A stretch of DNA of 10,834 nucleotides. It comes from an uncultured Methanobrevibacter sp. (lineage in GTDB: Archaea > Methanobacteriota > Methanobacteria > Methanobacteriales > Methanobacteriaceae). The notes beneath the pieces were generated by a model. That model was not told the origin of the DNA and ran no database searches. It saw nothing but the letters and a program-made list of their open reading frames with translations. Of the stretch, positions 1 through 8,113 are shown one piece after another (positions within the stretch are counted from its first letter, which is position 1; each line of letters opens with the position of its first letter). The DNA is taken from the NCBI GenBank assembly GCA_902783085.1, contig CACZPT010000011.1, forward strand, positions 1-10,834, given 5' to 3'. The position numbers and the translations under genes were made by a program.

Positions 1-33
1 ATATATAAAGATTACTACACCTATAAGAAATAT

Positions 34-58
34 GAAAAATATATATTAAAATATATAC
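34..58 (+). promoter_or_regulatory. Probable TATA-type promoter of purB
   Basis: An A/T-only stretch (AAAAATATATATTAAAATATA) lies 21-45 nt upstream of the purB ATG. A-rich sequence followed by TATATATT is the usual archaeal BRE/TATA arrangement. Transcription would begin close to the SD-like GAGATGAT at 68-75, giving a short leader. The region is so AT-rich that the exact box is uncertain. Confidence 0.45.
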
Positions 59-78
59 AAAAAAATTGAGATGATAAA

Positions 79-1428
79 ATGGCTATACATCCAATCGAAT
101 TTAGGTATGGTACTCCTGAAATGAAAAGAATTTGGGAAGAAGAAAATAAATTACAGCGAATGTTAGATATAGAATCAGCACTTGCACAAGCTGAAGGTGA
201 ATTAGGAATAATACCAAAAGAAGTAGCTGATGAAATATCTGCAAAAGCTAATACAAAATATGTTAAGTTAGAAAGAGTTAAACAAATAGAAGCTGAAACA
301 AATCACGACATTGCAGCACTATCAAAAGGAATTACAGAAGTATGTGAAGATGGTGCTGGAGAATATGTTCATTTTGGAGCAACCTCTAATGATATTGTTG
401 ACAGTTCAAATTCATTACTCATTAAAGACTCAATTGAAGTTTTAAAAGAAAAATTAGAAAGATTAACTAAACTTATGCTTAAATTAGCTGAAGAAAATAA
501 AATGAAAGTGTGCATTGGACGTACTCATGGCCAACACGCACTTCCAACAACATATGGTATGAAATTTGCTTTATGGGCAGATGAACTTCACAGGCAATAC
601 GACAGACTAGAACATGCTGAAAAGAATGTCTGTGTTGCAATGATGGATGGTGCAGTAGGTACCACCGCAGCTTTAGGTGAAGATGGATGGAAAATACATA
701 AAACTGTTGCTAGAATCCTTGATTTACCTGCAGCTAAAATCACAAATCAAATTGTCCAAAGAGACAATCATGTAGAATTCATATCAACATTAGCTAATAT
801 TGCATCTACTTTAGATAAGATTGGATTAGAAATAAGAAGCCTTCAAAGAACCGAAATTATGGAAATTGGAGAATATTTCGATCCTGAAAAACAAGTTGGA
901 AGTAGTACAATGCCACATAAAATGAATCCAATTACTGCTGAGAGAATTTGTGGCGTTGCAAGAATTATAAAATCTTATGTTAATGCTGCATTAGATAATA
1001 ATCCATTATGGCATGAAAGAGATTTAACTAATTCTTCCTGTGAGAGAATAATGTTTCCAGAAAGCTGTATTTTAACCGATTACATCTTAAACTTAACAAT
1101 TAAATTAATGAGTAATTTAATCTTTTATGATGAAAATATCGAAAAAAACTTAAACTTAACAAACGGTTTAATTATGGCAGAAAGATTAATGGCTGAACTT
1201 ACAAGAGCCGGAATGGGAAAACAAACCGCATACGGTATTGTAAGAAAAAATGCTATTAAAGCTAACAAAGAAGACTTATTACTTGGAGCATTGATTTTAA
1301 AAGATGAAAATGTTCAAAAATACTTAACTGAAGAAGATGTTGAAAAAATAATGGACCCTCATACCTATGTAGGATCAATTGAAATAATTATCGACGAACT
1401 TATCGAAGATTCTAAAAACTGGTTTTAG
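79..1428 (+). CDS. purB: Adenylosuccinate lyase
   Basis: A 449-residue protein of the fumarase/aspartase superfamily. It splits SAICAR to AICAR plus fumarate, and adenylosuccinate to AMP plus fumarate, in cytoplasmic purine synthesis; the family is a homotetramer. Visible landmarks are the TNHDIAAL segment (His76), the GATSNDI segment (residues 100-106), GRTHGQ with the probable catalytic acid His150, and the superfamily signature GSSTMPHKMNP at 274-284, whose serines sit on the flexible catalytic loop. Length is normal for the family and no domain is missing. The start is supported by GAGATGAT three nt before ATG. Only 8 nt separate the stop from the next gene, so the two are probably co-transcribed. 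Identification is firm; purB rather than argininosuccinate lyase is chosen from the SSTMPHKMNP form and overall sequence. Confidence 0.95.
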   Translation: MAIHPIEFRYGTPEMKRIWEEENKLQRMLDIESALAQAEGELGIIPKEVADEISAKANTKYVKLERVKQIEAETNHDIAALSKGITEVCEDGAGEYVHFGATSNDIVDSSNSLLIKDSIEVLKEKLERLTKLMLKLAEENKMKVCIGRTHGQHALPTTYGMKFALWADELHRQYDRLEHAEKNVCVAMMDGAVGTTAALGEDGWKIHKTVARILDLPAAKITNQIVQRDNHVEFISTLANIASTLDKIGLEIRSLQRTEIMEIGEYFDPEKQVGSSTMPHKMNPITAERICGVARIIKSYVNAALDNNPLWHERDLTNSSCERIMFPESCILTDYILNLTIKLMSNLIFYDENIEKNLNLTNGLIMAERLMAELTRAGMGKQTAYGIVRKNAIKANKEDLLLGALILKDENVQKYLTEEDVEKIMDPHTYVGSIEIIIDELIEDSKNWF

Positions 1429-1436
1429 GTGATAAA

Positions 1437-2285
1437 ATGACAAATAAAGAATTAAAATCAATAGATTTAGTTTCATTTACAATAATGGGGACTGGAATAA
1501 ATGTTTTATTTTCCATTTTAATTTCAATAATTATGCTTATTGGATTTTCAGTCATGATTCCAAATAGTTTTTCCATAATGATTTATTTAGTACCAACAAT
1601 TGTATTTGGAACATTAATAACATGTATCTTCGCTTATTTCTCTGAAGGTTACTTGTACAATATTTTAAGCAAAAAATTGAAATCAATAACAATTGATATC
1701 GATGAAAATGGACGTATTAATAGAATTTCAACTACATCAACTGCATTAATGGTATCCCTTATTTCATTAATAATTGTAATAATTGTTTATTTAGCAATGT
1801 TTTTTATAACTCCATTATTATTGAGTACGATTATACAAATTTTAATGATGTCCGGTCAAATGGCAGTTGCATCTATCCTCTATCAAGGCCTTATTCTAAT
1901 TAATAACCCTGTAACAATAGGAATATTGCTTATTATTATATTCGTAATAACATTCGTAACCACATTAGTTGCAACATTTATCTACAACATATTAGGTAAT
2001 AGTAATAGAGGAGCTACTGTTGAACTCTCAGAAGATGATAAATTTACAGTAATTGACTCAATTAATCCTTTAAATCTTGCTATAGTTATAGCAGCAATTT
2101 CACTTGTAATCAATATTGTTATTGCAATAATAAGCATCATAACCGGAACAAATCCGGTTAATGGAGTATTAAGTATTGTACCAGGATTAGTTTCTTCATT
2201 TATTACTGGATTTTTAATTGCATTATTCTATAATTTCCTTGCACCAAAGCTTGGTAAATTAAAAGTAGAATTAATCAACGCTTAA
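1437..2285 (+). CDS. Membrane protein made of three related segments, function unknown
   Basis: A 282-residue integral membrane protein, not assignable to a function. Hydrophobic segments fall at roughly 12-40, 47-70, 103-135, 158-183, 212-237 and 242-267. Three segments end in the same pattern: a last helix closing in Tyr-Asn-(I/F)-Leu (YN at 74-75, 183-184 and 265-266), a short basic or polar turn, then a beta-like stretch (SITIDID, ATVELSE, LKVELIN). The N-terminal parts also share a short Ser/Thr/Asn-rich lead into the first helix. This suggests a two-helix module in triplicate. The SD GGTGAT overlaps the purB stop (taGGTGATaaaATG), so translation is probably coupled to purB. There is no signal peptide or catalytic motif. 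Nothing here ties it to purine metabolism except position. Confidence 0.8.
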   Translation: MTNKELKSIDLVSFTIMGTGINVLFSILISIIMLIGFSVMIPNSFSIMIYLVPTIVFGTLITCIFAYFSEGYLYNILSKKLKSITIDIDENGRINRISTTSTALMVSLISLIIVIIVYLAMFFITPLLLSTIIQILMMSGQMAVASILYQGLILINNPVTIGILLIIIFVITFVTTLVATFIYNILGNSNRGATVELSEDDKFTVIDSINPLNLAIVIAAISLVINIVIAIISIITGTNPVNGVLSIVPGLVSSFITGFLIALFYNFLAPKLGKLKVELINA

Positions 2286-2293
2286 ATTTAATT

Positions 2294-2316
2294 AAAGAAA
2301 ACATAATGTTTTCTTT
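2294..2316 (+). terminator. Hairpin with T-rich flank between convergent genes
   Basis: AAAGAAAAC at 2294-2302 pairs perfectly with GTTTTCTTT at 2308-2316 around the loop ATAAT. On the + strand it is followed by T-rich sequence to about 2336. On the - strand its descending arm and flank also supply T-runs after the copA stop. It probably ends transcription of the purB unit, and possibly also the convergent copA transcript. Confidence 0.6.
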
Positions 2317-2357
2317 TTTCTTTTATTATTTTTTACTTAAATTACCATCAACATGAA

Positions 2358-4835
2358 TTAATTTAACCTCTTAATAGGCGGAACATATCTTTTAAGCATT
2401 AATGACAAAGAAATAACCGTAACTGAACTTAATGCCATTGCTAAACCCGCATACTGAGGTTCAAACATTATTCCAAAACTAGGATATAAAACACCTGCCG
2501 CAACAGGGATTAAAATAGAGTTATAAGCAAATGCCCAGAAAATATTTTCTTTGATTCTACGCATTACTTTTTTAGAAAATTGTACTGAAGCAACCACATT
2601 TTCTAAATCTCCTTCCATAACAACTACATCCCCACTTTCCATTGCAATATCAGTTCCGTTACCCATTGCCACACCAATATCCGCTTGTGTTAGTGCCGGT
2701 GCATCGTTAATACCATCACCCGTAAATAATATCTTTTTAGATTCTTTTTGAAGAGATTTAACAATGTCTAATTTATTTTCAGGTAAAATATCCGCTTTTA
2801 CATTATCAATTCCCACTTGTCCTGCAACAAATAAAGCACTAGATTCATTATCCCCCGTCAACATATATGTTTCAATACCCATATTATGTAATTCATCAAT
2901 TGCTCTTTTGGAAGTATTTTTAATCTTATCAGATAAACTTAAAATTCCTTTAACTGAATTATCAAAAGCAACGATAATAATTGTTCTACTTTGATTTTCT
3001 AACTCATTGAATTTAGATAATACATCATCTGAAAGTTCAATATCATTATTCTGCATTAATGATTTATTTCCTGCAAAAATGTATTTACCATTAATTTTTG
3101 CTTTAATACCTTTACCTGTGATATTTTCAAATTCCGTTGCATTTAATAATTCAACATCATCTGCCATTCTAACAATAGCTTTTGCAATTGGATGATTTGA
3201 ATTTTGCTCAACAGACGCTGCAAGTAATATTAATTCATCTCTATCAATACCATATGTTATAATATCATCAACTTCAGGTTTTCCTTGTGTTATTGTTCCT
3301 GTTTTATCAAAAGCTGCAACATCAATTTTACCTGCATTTTCTAGAGTATCTCCATTTTTAATCAAAATCCCATATTCTGCAGCCCTTCCAACACCTACGG
3401 TGACTGCTGTTGGAGTAGCTAAACCTAAAGCACAAGGACATGCTACAACTAAAATTGAAATTAAACATGTTAAAGAGAATAATAATGATGCTCCTAAAAT
3501 TAAATACCATATTAAAAATACTATAATGGCTATTGATAAAATAACTGGAATAAAATATGATACAATAGTATTAGCAAATTTTTGAACAGGAGGTCTTGAA
3601 CTTTGAGCTTTTTCAACTAAACGAATAATATTAGATAAAAGTGTTTGTTTACCAATTTTTAATGCTTCAATAACTAAAATTCCATCCTGATTAATAGTAC
3701 CTGCAAAAACATCCTCACCATTATTTTTAACTTTAGGAATGGGTTCGCCATTAATCGTAGATTCATCAACATATGATTCCCCATTAATAACTTTACCATC
3801 AACTGGTATTTTATCCCCAGGTTTAACTAAAAGACTATCCCCCATTTTAATTTCGGCAATTTGAACTTCATTTTGAGATAATATTTCATTATTTTCATCA
3901 AGCTCAACCAATGTAGCAATTGTTGGTTGAAGGCCAATTAACTCACGAATTGAATCAGATGTTTTCATTTTCGCTTTAGCCTCTAAATATCTGCCTATCA
4001 TTAAAAATGATGGTAACATAATAGCAGATTCATAAAACATGAAAGAATGGTCAAGAACAATGTGGAATGTTCCCAGAATACTTGAAATATAAGCAACTAT
4101 AATACCCATTGAATACATAACATCCATATTTAAGTTTTTATGAATTAAACCGTTGATTCCTGCTTTTAAAATAGGAAGTGATACATATAAAAATGGTACA
4201 ATACTAATTAAAAAAGATAAAAGTCCCATAGATGAAATATCAATAGCAGTTGTTTGATTTAAATGGTGAGTTAATCCCATTAATGGATCAAAATGTACAT
4301 ACATTAAAATCATCAAGATAACTGAAAAGACTAAACCAACAATAATTCTATTTCTTTTTTGGCGTAAATCATTTTCATAAATCTCATTTTCATCAATGTC
4401 CAATTGCCCATCAATTCCCAAAAGTTTAAAACCAAGTTTTTCGATGATTTCTTCCATATCATCGATTGTAACCTTGCTTTTATCATAACGAACAAATGCA
4501 GTATTAGTGGTTAAATCAGCTTTAACATCGAAAACTCCATCTAAACGTATTAAAAAATTTTCTACATTCATAGTACATGAAGCACAATGCATTCCTTCAA
4601 TCCTTAAAGTTACTTCATCTGAATGTAAGCTAAAACCTAAATTTTTAACAATAGAATCCATTTCATCATAATTCATTTTTTTAGGATTAACAGTGATATG
4701 AAGTTTATTTGAAGCTAAATCTGCATTTACTGCTTCAACACCTTCTTTTTTTTCAAATGTTTTATTAACACTTAAAACACATGAAGCGCAATGCATTCCT
4801 TCAATCGGTACATCCATATCTTTAAGTTTTGCCAT
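2358..4835 (-). CDS. copA: Copper-exporting P1B-type ATPase with two N-terminal metal-binding domains
   Basis: An 825-residue heavy-metal P-type ATPase that exports Cu(I), and possibly Ag(I), across the cell membrane using ATP. Two heavy-metal-associated domains carry GMHCASC (Cys16/Cys19 and Cys84/Cys87). The transmembrane part follows from about residue 160. The intramembrane metal site Cys-Pro-Cys is at 466-468, the phosphorylated Asp510 lies in DKTGT, the P1B-specific His548-Pro549 is in the nucleotide domain, and GDGINDAP is at 706-713. The last helices carry Tyr771-Asn772 and Met800-Ala-Leu-Ser-Ser804, the Cu(I)-selective pattern known from Archaeoglobus CopA, which argues against a Zn/Cd pump. 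The start is supported by GTGAT three nt upstream. No copper chaperone or CopY/CsoR-like regulator lies beside it. It has its own upstream gap of 74 nt and looks monocistronic. Confidence 0.96.
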   Translation of the reverse strand: MAKLKDMDVPIEGMHCASCVLSVNKTFEKKEGVEAVNADLASNKLHITVNPKKMNYDEMDSIVKNLGFSLHSDEVTLRIEGMHCASCTMNVENFLIRLDGVFDVKADLTTNTAFVRYDKSKVTIDDMEEIIEKLGFKLLGIDGQLDIDENEIYENDLRQKRNRIIVGLVFSVILMILMYVHFDPLMGLTHHLNQTTAIDISSMGLLSFLISIVPFLYVSLPILKAGINGLIHKNLNMDVMYSMGIIVAYISSILGTFHIVLDHSFMFYESAIMLPSFLMIGRYLEAKAKMKTSDSIRELIGLQPTIATLVELDENNEILSQNEVQIAEIKMGDSLLVKPGDKIPVDGKVINGESYVDESTINGEPIPKVKNNGEDVFAGTINQDGILVIEALKIGKQTLLSNIIRLVEKAQSSRPPVQKFANTIVSYFIPVILSIAIIVFLIWYLILGASLLFSLTCLISILVVACPCALGLATPTAVTVGVGRAAEYGILIKNGDTLENAGKIDVAAFDKTGTITQGKPEVDDIITYGIDRDELILLAASVEQNSNHPIAKAIVRMADDVELLNATEFENITGKGIKAKINGKYIFAGNKSLMQNNDIELSDDVLSKFNELENQSRTIIIVAFDNSVKGILSLSDKIKNTSKRAIDELHNMGIETYMLTGDNESSALFVAGQVGIDNVKADILPENKLDIVKSLQKESKKILFTGDGINDAPALTQADIGVAMGNGTDIAMESGDVVVMEGDLENVVASVQFSKKVMRRIKENIFWAFAYNSILIPVAAGVLYPSFGIMFEPQYAGLAMALSSVTVISLSLMLKRYVPPIKRLN

Positions 4836-4860
4836 ATTATCACAATCATTATTTATGATA

Positions 4861-4880
4861 ATAATTATAAAAATAAGAAA
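4861..4880 (-). promoter_or_regulatory. Possible TATA promoter of copA
   Basis: On the - strand TTTCTTATTTTTATAATTAT lies 26-45 nt before the copA ATG. The TATAATTA core is at a sensible distance for a short leader containing the GTGAT ribosome site. The evidence is position and composition only. Confidence 0.35.
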
Positions 4881-4909
4881 TTAATAAAAGTTTAGGTATG
4901 CAAAAATAA

Positions 4910-6121
4910 TTAATTCTTAATTACAATACCATCCTGAATAACTTTTAAAATATTATCATTATCCGCTAAAACAGAAACATCATCTAATGGATTATTATTA
5001 ACTAAAATCAAATCAGCAATTTTACCCTCACCAACAAATCCTATTGGTTCATTTAAATATTCTACCGCATTAATAGTTCCACAAGCTATAGCTTCATCAG
5101 CAGACATTCCAATATCAACTAAATGATACAGTTCTTCCAAATTATGCCCATGAGGAATAACACCACTATCAGTACCCATTAATATATTAACTCCTTCTTC
5201 ATAAGCAACTGCAATATTTTCTTTGTGAACTTTAACAATTTCTTTTAATTTTTGATTTTTTTCACCAGCGAAGTTATCCCATGATGGAAAACCGTTTTCA
5301 TATAAAAATTGATGAACTAAAAGCGTTGGAACTAAACTAACATCATTTTCGGCCATTTTTTTAGAAGTTTTTTTATCAATGAAAGTGCCGTGTTCAATTG
5401 AAGAAAACCCTGCTTTAATGCAATTATTAATACCCTTTAAACTGTGGCAATGAGCAGAAACTTTTAAATTATTTGCTTTTGCCTCCTTAACAATTGTTTT
5501 AAGTTCTTTTTTATTAAATTGTGGAAAATCAGGAGAACTATTAACAGTTAAAACCCCACCACTACACATGACTTTAATAAAATCAGCACCTGCTCTTTTA
5601 ATTTCACGAGTCTTTTTTAAAACTTCTTCAACGCCATCACATCGTCCTTTAGGAAAGCCAGGATACATTATTTCCATGTCAAAACCAGAGGGTAGAAATA
5701 AATCAAAATGTCCACCAGTCATAGATAAGGGAGTAATGGACAAATGTGCTTTTGGAGCAATGAATAATTTACGTTGTTGAGCTAATTTAAATGATAAGTC
5801 TGCAGAGCCACAATCCCTAATTGTAGTAACACCTGCATTAATTGTTTGTAATGAATGAGGTACAGCATTATAAAAATGAATCCCTAAGGGATTTGCCATA
5901 TTTTCCTCTTTATGAAATCCTTTAGCAAAAATATGGCAGTGACAATCAATAAACCCCGGAAGCAAGTAATTATCATCACCATCAATAACTTCAACATTAC
6001 TTTTAGTTGAAATTTTTGATGAAATCTCTTTAATAATATTATCTTCAATTAAAATGCTTTGTGAAGTTTTAACATCTTCAAAAGGGTTGATTATATTGAC
6101 ATTTTCAATTAAAGTTTGCAT
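4910..6121 (-). CDS. Metal-dependent amidohydrolase (imidazolonepropionase/prolidase-like)
   Basis: A 403-residue cytoplasmic TIM-barrel amidohydrolase with a split N/C-terminal beta-sandwich. The full set of metal ligands is visible: HxH at His61/His63 in GFIDCHCHIF, the Lys183 of DFIKVMCSGG (probably carboxylated and bridging two metals), His224 in SAHCHS, His244 in IEHGTF, and Asp318 in MGTDSG. Spacing and the KVMCSGG and EHGT motifs fit the subgroup that includes Xaa-Pro dipeptidases and related acyl-amino-acid hydrolases rather than dihydroorotase or urease. The substrate cannot be read from sequence. The start is backed by GGTGT overlapping the stop of the upstream gene (taGGTGttttaATG, 8-nt gap). 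It is therefore the last gene of the tRNA-Arg/truD/DUF126 unit. Some methanogen members may act in amide or cyclic-compound breakdown, but no neighbour indicates which. Confidence 0.85.
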   Translation of the reverse strand: MQTLIENVNIINPFEDVKTSQSILIEDNIIKEISSKISTKSNVEVIDGDDNYLLPGFIDCHCHIFAKGFHKEENMANPLGIHFYNAVPHSLQTINAGVTTIRDCGSADLSFKLAQQRKLFIAPKAHLSITPLSMTGGHFDLFLPSGFDMEIMYPGFPKGRCDGVEEVLKKTREIKRAGADFIKVMCSGGVLTVNSSPDFPQFNKKELKTIVKEAKANNLKVSAHCHSLKGINNCIKAGFSSIEHGTFIDKKTSKKMAENDVSLVPTLLVHQFLYENGFPSWDNFAGEKNQKLKEIVKVHKENIAVAYEEGVNILMGTDSGVIPHGHNLEELYHLVDIGMSADEAIACGTINAVEYLNEPIGFVGEGKIADLILVNNNPLDDVSVLADNDNILKVIQDGIVIKN

Positions 6122-6129
6122 TAAAACAC

Positions 6130-6519
6130 CTACAAAATTGTTATGGTGCCTTCATTACCATCAACTTCAACTAAAGTACCATCAACTAAATTTTGAGTAT
6201 CCTCAGGTGAATCAACCATTGGAATATCTGACATTATAGCTCCAGTAGCAATAATAGGTTCAGCATTAAGACAAATAATAGCTTTGGGAGCAGTATTATT
6301 CTTTTTCATTTGAAAAATAACATAAGAACCAACGGTAGAGCCTTTTCCACCAGGAATAAATAAAACTTTATCTTTAATTATCTCACCTTTCAGTTCATGA
6401 TTTGGATCGATGATTTCACCATTTTCCGGATTAACCCCACCTAAAAAACTAATAGGCTCAGATGAAACAATTAATTCCCCTTTTCCTTTTCCTTTAGAAA
6501 TATTTCTACAATTAATCAT
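6130..6519 (-). CDS. DUF126 / aconitase X swivel-domain protein, probable phosphomevalonate dehydratase small subunit
   Basis: A 129-residue protein matching the DUF126 (aconitase X swivel) family in length and sequence. Landmarks are the N-terminal basic Gly-rich stretch ISKGKGKGEL (7-16), SFLGGVNPENG (24-34), and the conserved GGKGSTVGSY loop (57-66), whose Ser/Thr are thought to sit at the active site. In archaea this subunit pairs with the large aconitase X subunit to dehydrate mevalonate 5-phosphate to trans-anhydromevalonate 5-phosphate, a step of the archaeal isoprenoid-lipid pathway described from Aeropyrum. The large subunit is not in this window, so it must be encoded elsewhere or the pairing is different. 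The SD GTGAT lies 4 nt before ATG; 9 nt separate it from truD and 8 nt from the amidohydrolase gene. Confidence 0.85.
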   Translation of the reverse strand: MINCRNISKGKGKGELIVSSEPISFLGGVNPENGEIIDPNHELKGEIIKDKVLFIPGGKGSTVGSYVIFQMKKNNTAPKAIICLNAEPIIATGAIMSDIPMVDSPEDTQNLVDGTLVEVDGNEGTITIL

Positions 6520-6528
6520 AAAATCACT

Positions 6529-7785
6529 TTAAATAACATCCTTTTTCATAACTTCACGCAATACAGCAGTAGCATAAGATCCCTTATTTATTGAAAATTC
6601 ACACAATACCCCTTCATCAGTTGCAGTAGCTGATGCATCCCAAACTTTAAAACGCATGGATCGTCTAAGACCATGACTTCCTAAACGAGGCATTTTTGGA
6701 ACTTCAAAATCATTTTTATCTAAATTATAACTATTCAACACTTCTTTTTCCATCTCACCAACTTCCCCACCAGCAAAAGGAACTTTAGTACCGTATAATG
6801 GAGATGTTGGATTAACTTCGAAATTATCAATTAATTCCTGATATTCCTCAGGAGTTTTATCACGGACAATTCTTTCCCCATTGTCAATGATAATATCTTC
6901 TTCAATATATTTGTTAATTCCCATTTCTACACGTCTAGAAACAACATCATTAAATAAATAAGATTGATAAGCATGGACAAACATTCTTTGTAATGGTTTT
7001 GGAAGTGCATGAAGAGCATTCATATAAGATTCATCAGTTAATTGGCCTTTTTTAGAATCCTTAATTAATTGTTTAATCATCATTTTTTCCCAGCGCATAC
7101 CTTTACCCATTAAACTTAGAGATTCCCCTAGATTTCCATCATCATAAGCTTGTCTAGCCAATTGGTTTTCTTTACTCTCATTTTCGGTTGGATTTCCAAT
7201 ATATCTCCTAACAGCTTCCTCCAAATCATTTTGGATTAATGCTTCACCTACCAAATGAGTATTTGTTCTTGGTTTTCCAAATCTCTGCCAACCAAAATAA
7301 TTAGGAACACCAGTGACTTCCAATTGCTTTAAAACATTATTAGCTATAGCTGCACTTTCATTAATATCAGATAAATCTCTAATAAGTATTTTAAATTTAT
7401 TGCCTTTAAGTTGTCCCATCCTAAGCTTTTTACGACTTCGAACGACTTTTAAAAAATCAGTTTTATAGATATCCAGGTTTTTAACTTCTTCAAATTGCTC
7501 TTCAGAATCCATATTTGCAATACAAATCCATTGCCTGGTGAGAGCTTTTTTATCTTTCATTCCAGCAAAGCCCATTCTTTTACGACTAATGTGCAAATCA
7601 CGAGCAATATCTAAGACAACATCAAGAGTTGTTCTTCCAACTTTTTCAATCCAAATCCATACATTTGGACCATCACCTGTTGGAATCATCTCAGGAATTT
7701 CTTCAACATAAAAATCTTCATATCTATTTCTTATAGTTCCGCCGATGCCCTTATCATCAGTTACAAAAGTATTTGCATTTAACAT
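6529..7785 (-). CDS. truD: tRNA pseudouridine(13) synthase TruD
   Basis: A 418-residue archaeal TruD/Pus7-family enzyme, converting uridine 13 of tRNAs (and possibly other UNUAR sites) to pseudouridine. The catalytic Asp78 is in GFAGMKDKKALTRQ. Other family landmarks are RNRYEDFYVEEIP (19-31), LKGNKFKILIR (126-136), NYFGWQRFG (162-170) and a C-terminal LRRSMRF. The open frame continues 22 codons upstream to 7851, but that stretch is the tRNA-Arg gene read through its T-arm and anticodon arm. The ATG at 7785 is preceded by GTGAT at a 4-nt gap and matches the family N-terminus. It begins 19 nt after the tRNA, with no room for its own promoter. Confidence 0.94.
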   Translation of the reverse strand: MLNANTFVTDDKGIGGTIRNRYEDFYVEEIPEMIPTGDGPNVWIWIEKVGRTTLDVVLDIARDLHISRKRMGFAGMKDKKALTRQWICIANMDSEEQFEEVKNLDIYKTDFLKVVRSRKKLRMGQLKGNKFKILIRDLSDINESAAIANNVLKQLEVTGVPNYFGWQRFGKPRTNTHLVGEALIQNDLEEAVRRYIGNPTENESKENQLARQAYDDGNLGESLSLMGKGMRWEKMMIKQLIKDSKKGQLTDESYMNALHALPKPLQRMFVHAYQSYLFNDVVSRRVEMGINKYIEEDIIIDNGERIVRDKTPEEYQELIDNFEVNPTSPLYGTKVPFAGGEVGEMEKEVLNSYNLDKNDFEVPKMPRLGSHGLRRSMRFKVWDASATATDEGVLCEFSINKGSYATAVLREVMKKDVI

Positions 7786-7804
7786 AATAATCACAAAAAG
7801 TAAA

Positions 7805-7878
7805 TGCCCCGACCGGGATTTGAACCCGGGGAATGGGATCCGCAGTCCCATGTGTTATCCAAACTACACCATCGGGGC
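7805..7878 (-). tRNA. tRNA-Arg, anticodon GCG
   Basis: A complete 74-nt cloverleaf on the - strand. The acceptor stem GCCCCGA pairs with TCGGGGC; discriminator A is at 7805. The D-stem is GTGT/ACAC, the anticodon stem TGGGA/TCCCA holds the loop CTGCGGA with anticodon GCG (7841-7843), the variable loop has 4 nt, and the T-arm is CCGGG-TTCAAAT-CCCGG. CCA is not encoded, as usual in these archaea. It reads CGC and CGU codons. There is no intron. Position 13 is U, within UGUAG (11-15), which fits the Pus7/TruD target consensus UNUAR. The gene is directly upstream of truD. Confidence 0.97.
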
Positions 7879-7917
7879 AATAAAAAATAAGATATCATAT
7901 AATCATTAGTTTTTTAT

Positions 7918-7937
7918 ACTATATAATACTTTTTTAA
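7918..7937 (-). promoter_or_regulatory. Promoter of tRNA-Arg (and probably the truD unit)
   Basis: The - strand reads TTTAAAAAAGTATTATATAG about 40-60 nt before the tRNA 5' end. An A-run followed by TATTATATAG is a strong Methanobacteriales BRE/TATA match. The expected start point near 7895 would leave a short 5' leader for RNase P. Confidence 0.6.
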
Positions 7938-7950
7938 AATCCCCTAAATT

Positions 7951-7965
7951 AAAAATATTTAAATA
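7951..7965 (+). promoter_or_regulatory. Possible TATA box for the + strand hairpin RNA
   Basis: AAAAATATTTAAATA lies about 25-40 nt before TTGCATATG at 7987, the start of the structured stretch. It would set a start near 7985. It is weak evidence by itself because the whole gap is AT-rich. Confidence 0.3.
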
Positions 7966-8003
7966 ACATAAAAATGAAATAAATTATTGCATATGTTTAG
8001 CTG

Positions 8004-8032
8004 TAGAGTATCACCCAAAAACACATGCTCTA
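8004..8032 (+). repeat. Hairpin A of the shared-loop repeat
   Basis: TAGAGTA pairs with TGCTCTA (7 bp including one U-G) around the 15-nt loop TCACCCAAAAACACA. It is the most diverged and shortest member; its loop lacks three bases found in the other two. TTGCATATG flanks it on both sides (7987-7995 and 8039-8047). Confidence 0.7.
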
Positions 8033-8063
8033 ATGGTTTTGCATATGTATATATTATTTATAG

Positions 8064-8103
8064 CTAATGGGGAATCACCACCCAATAACACGTTCCCCAT
8101 TAG
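8064..8103 (+). repeat. Hairpin B of the shared-loop repeat
   Basis: CTAATGGGGAA pairs perfectly with TTCCCCATTAG (11 bp) around the 18-nt loop TCACCACCCAATAACACG (8075-8092). GTTTTG follows immediately. Confidence 0.85.
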
Positions 8104-8113
8104 TTTTGTGAAT

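Noticed and set aside
2551..3585. Several + strand ORFs of 60-76 codons opposite copA
   Set aside because: They are antisense shadows of a highly conserved coding region and lack SDs.
5568..6239. + strand ORFs opposite the amidohydrolase and DUF126 genes
   Set aside because: Antisense to conserved genes, no ribosome site, no recognisable protein.
7786..7851. N-terminal extension of TruD by 22 residues to 7851
   Set aside because: These codons are the 3' part of the tRNA-Arg gene plus spacer. ATG at 7785 has an SD and matches the family N-terminus.
7805..8003. Integrated element using tRNA-Arg as attachment site
   Set aside because: Integration normally duplicates the tRNA 3' end, which here faces truD. 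No second copy of the tRNA end and no integrase are visible on the accessory side.
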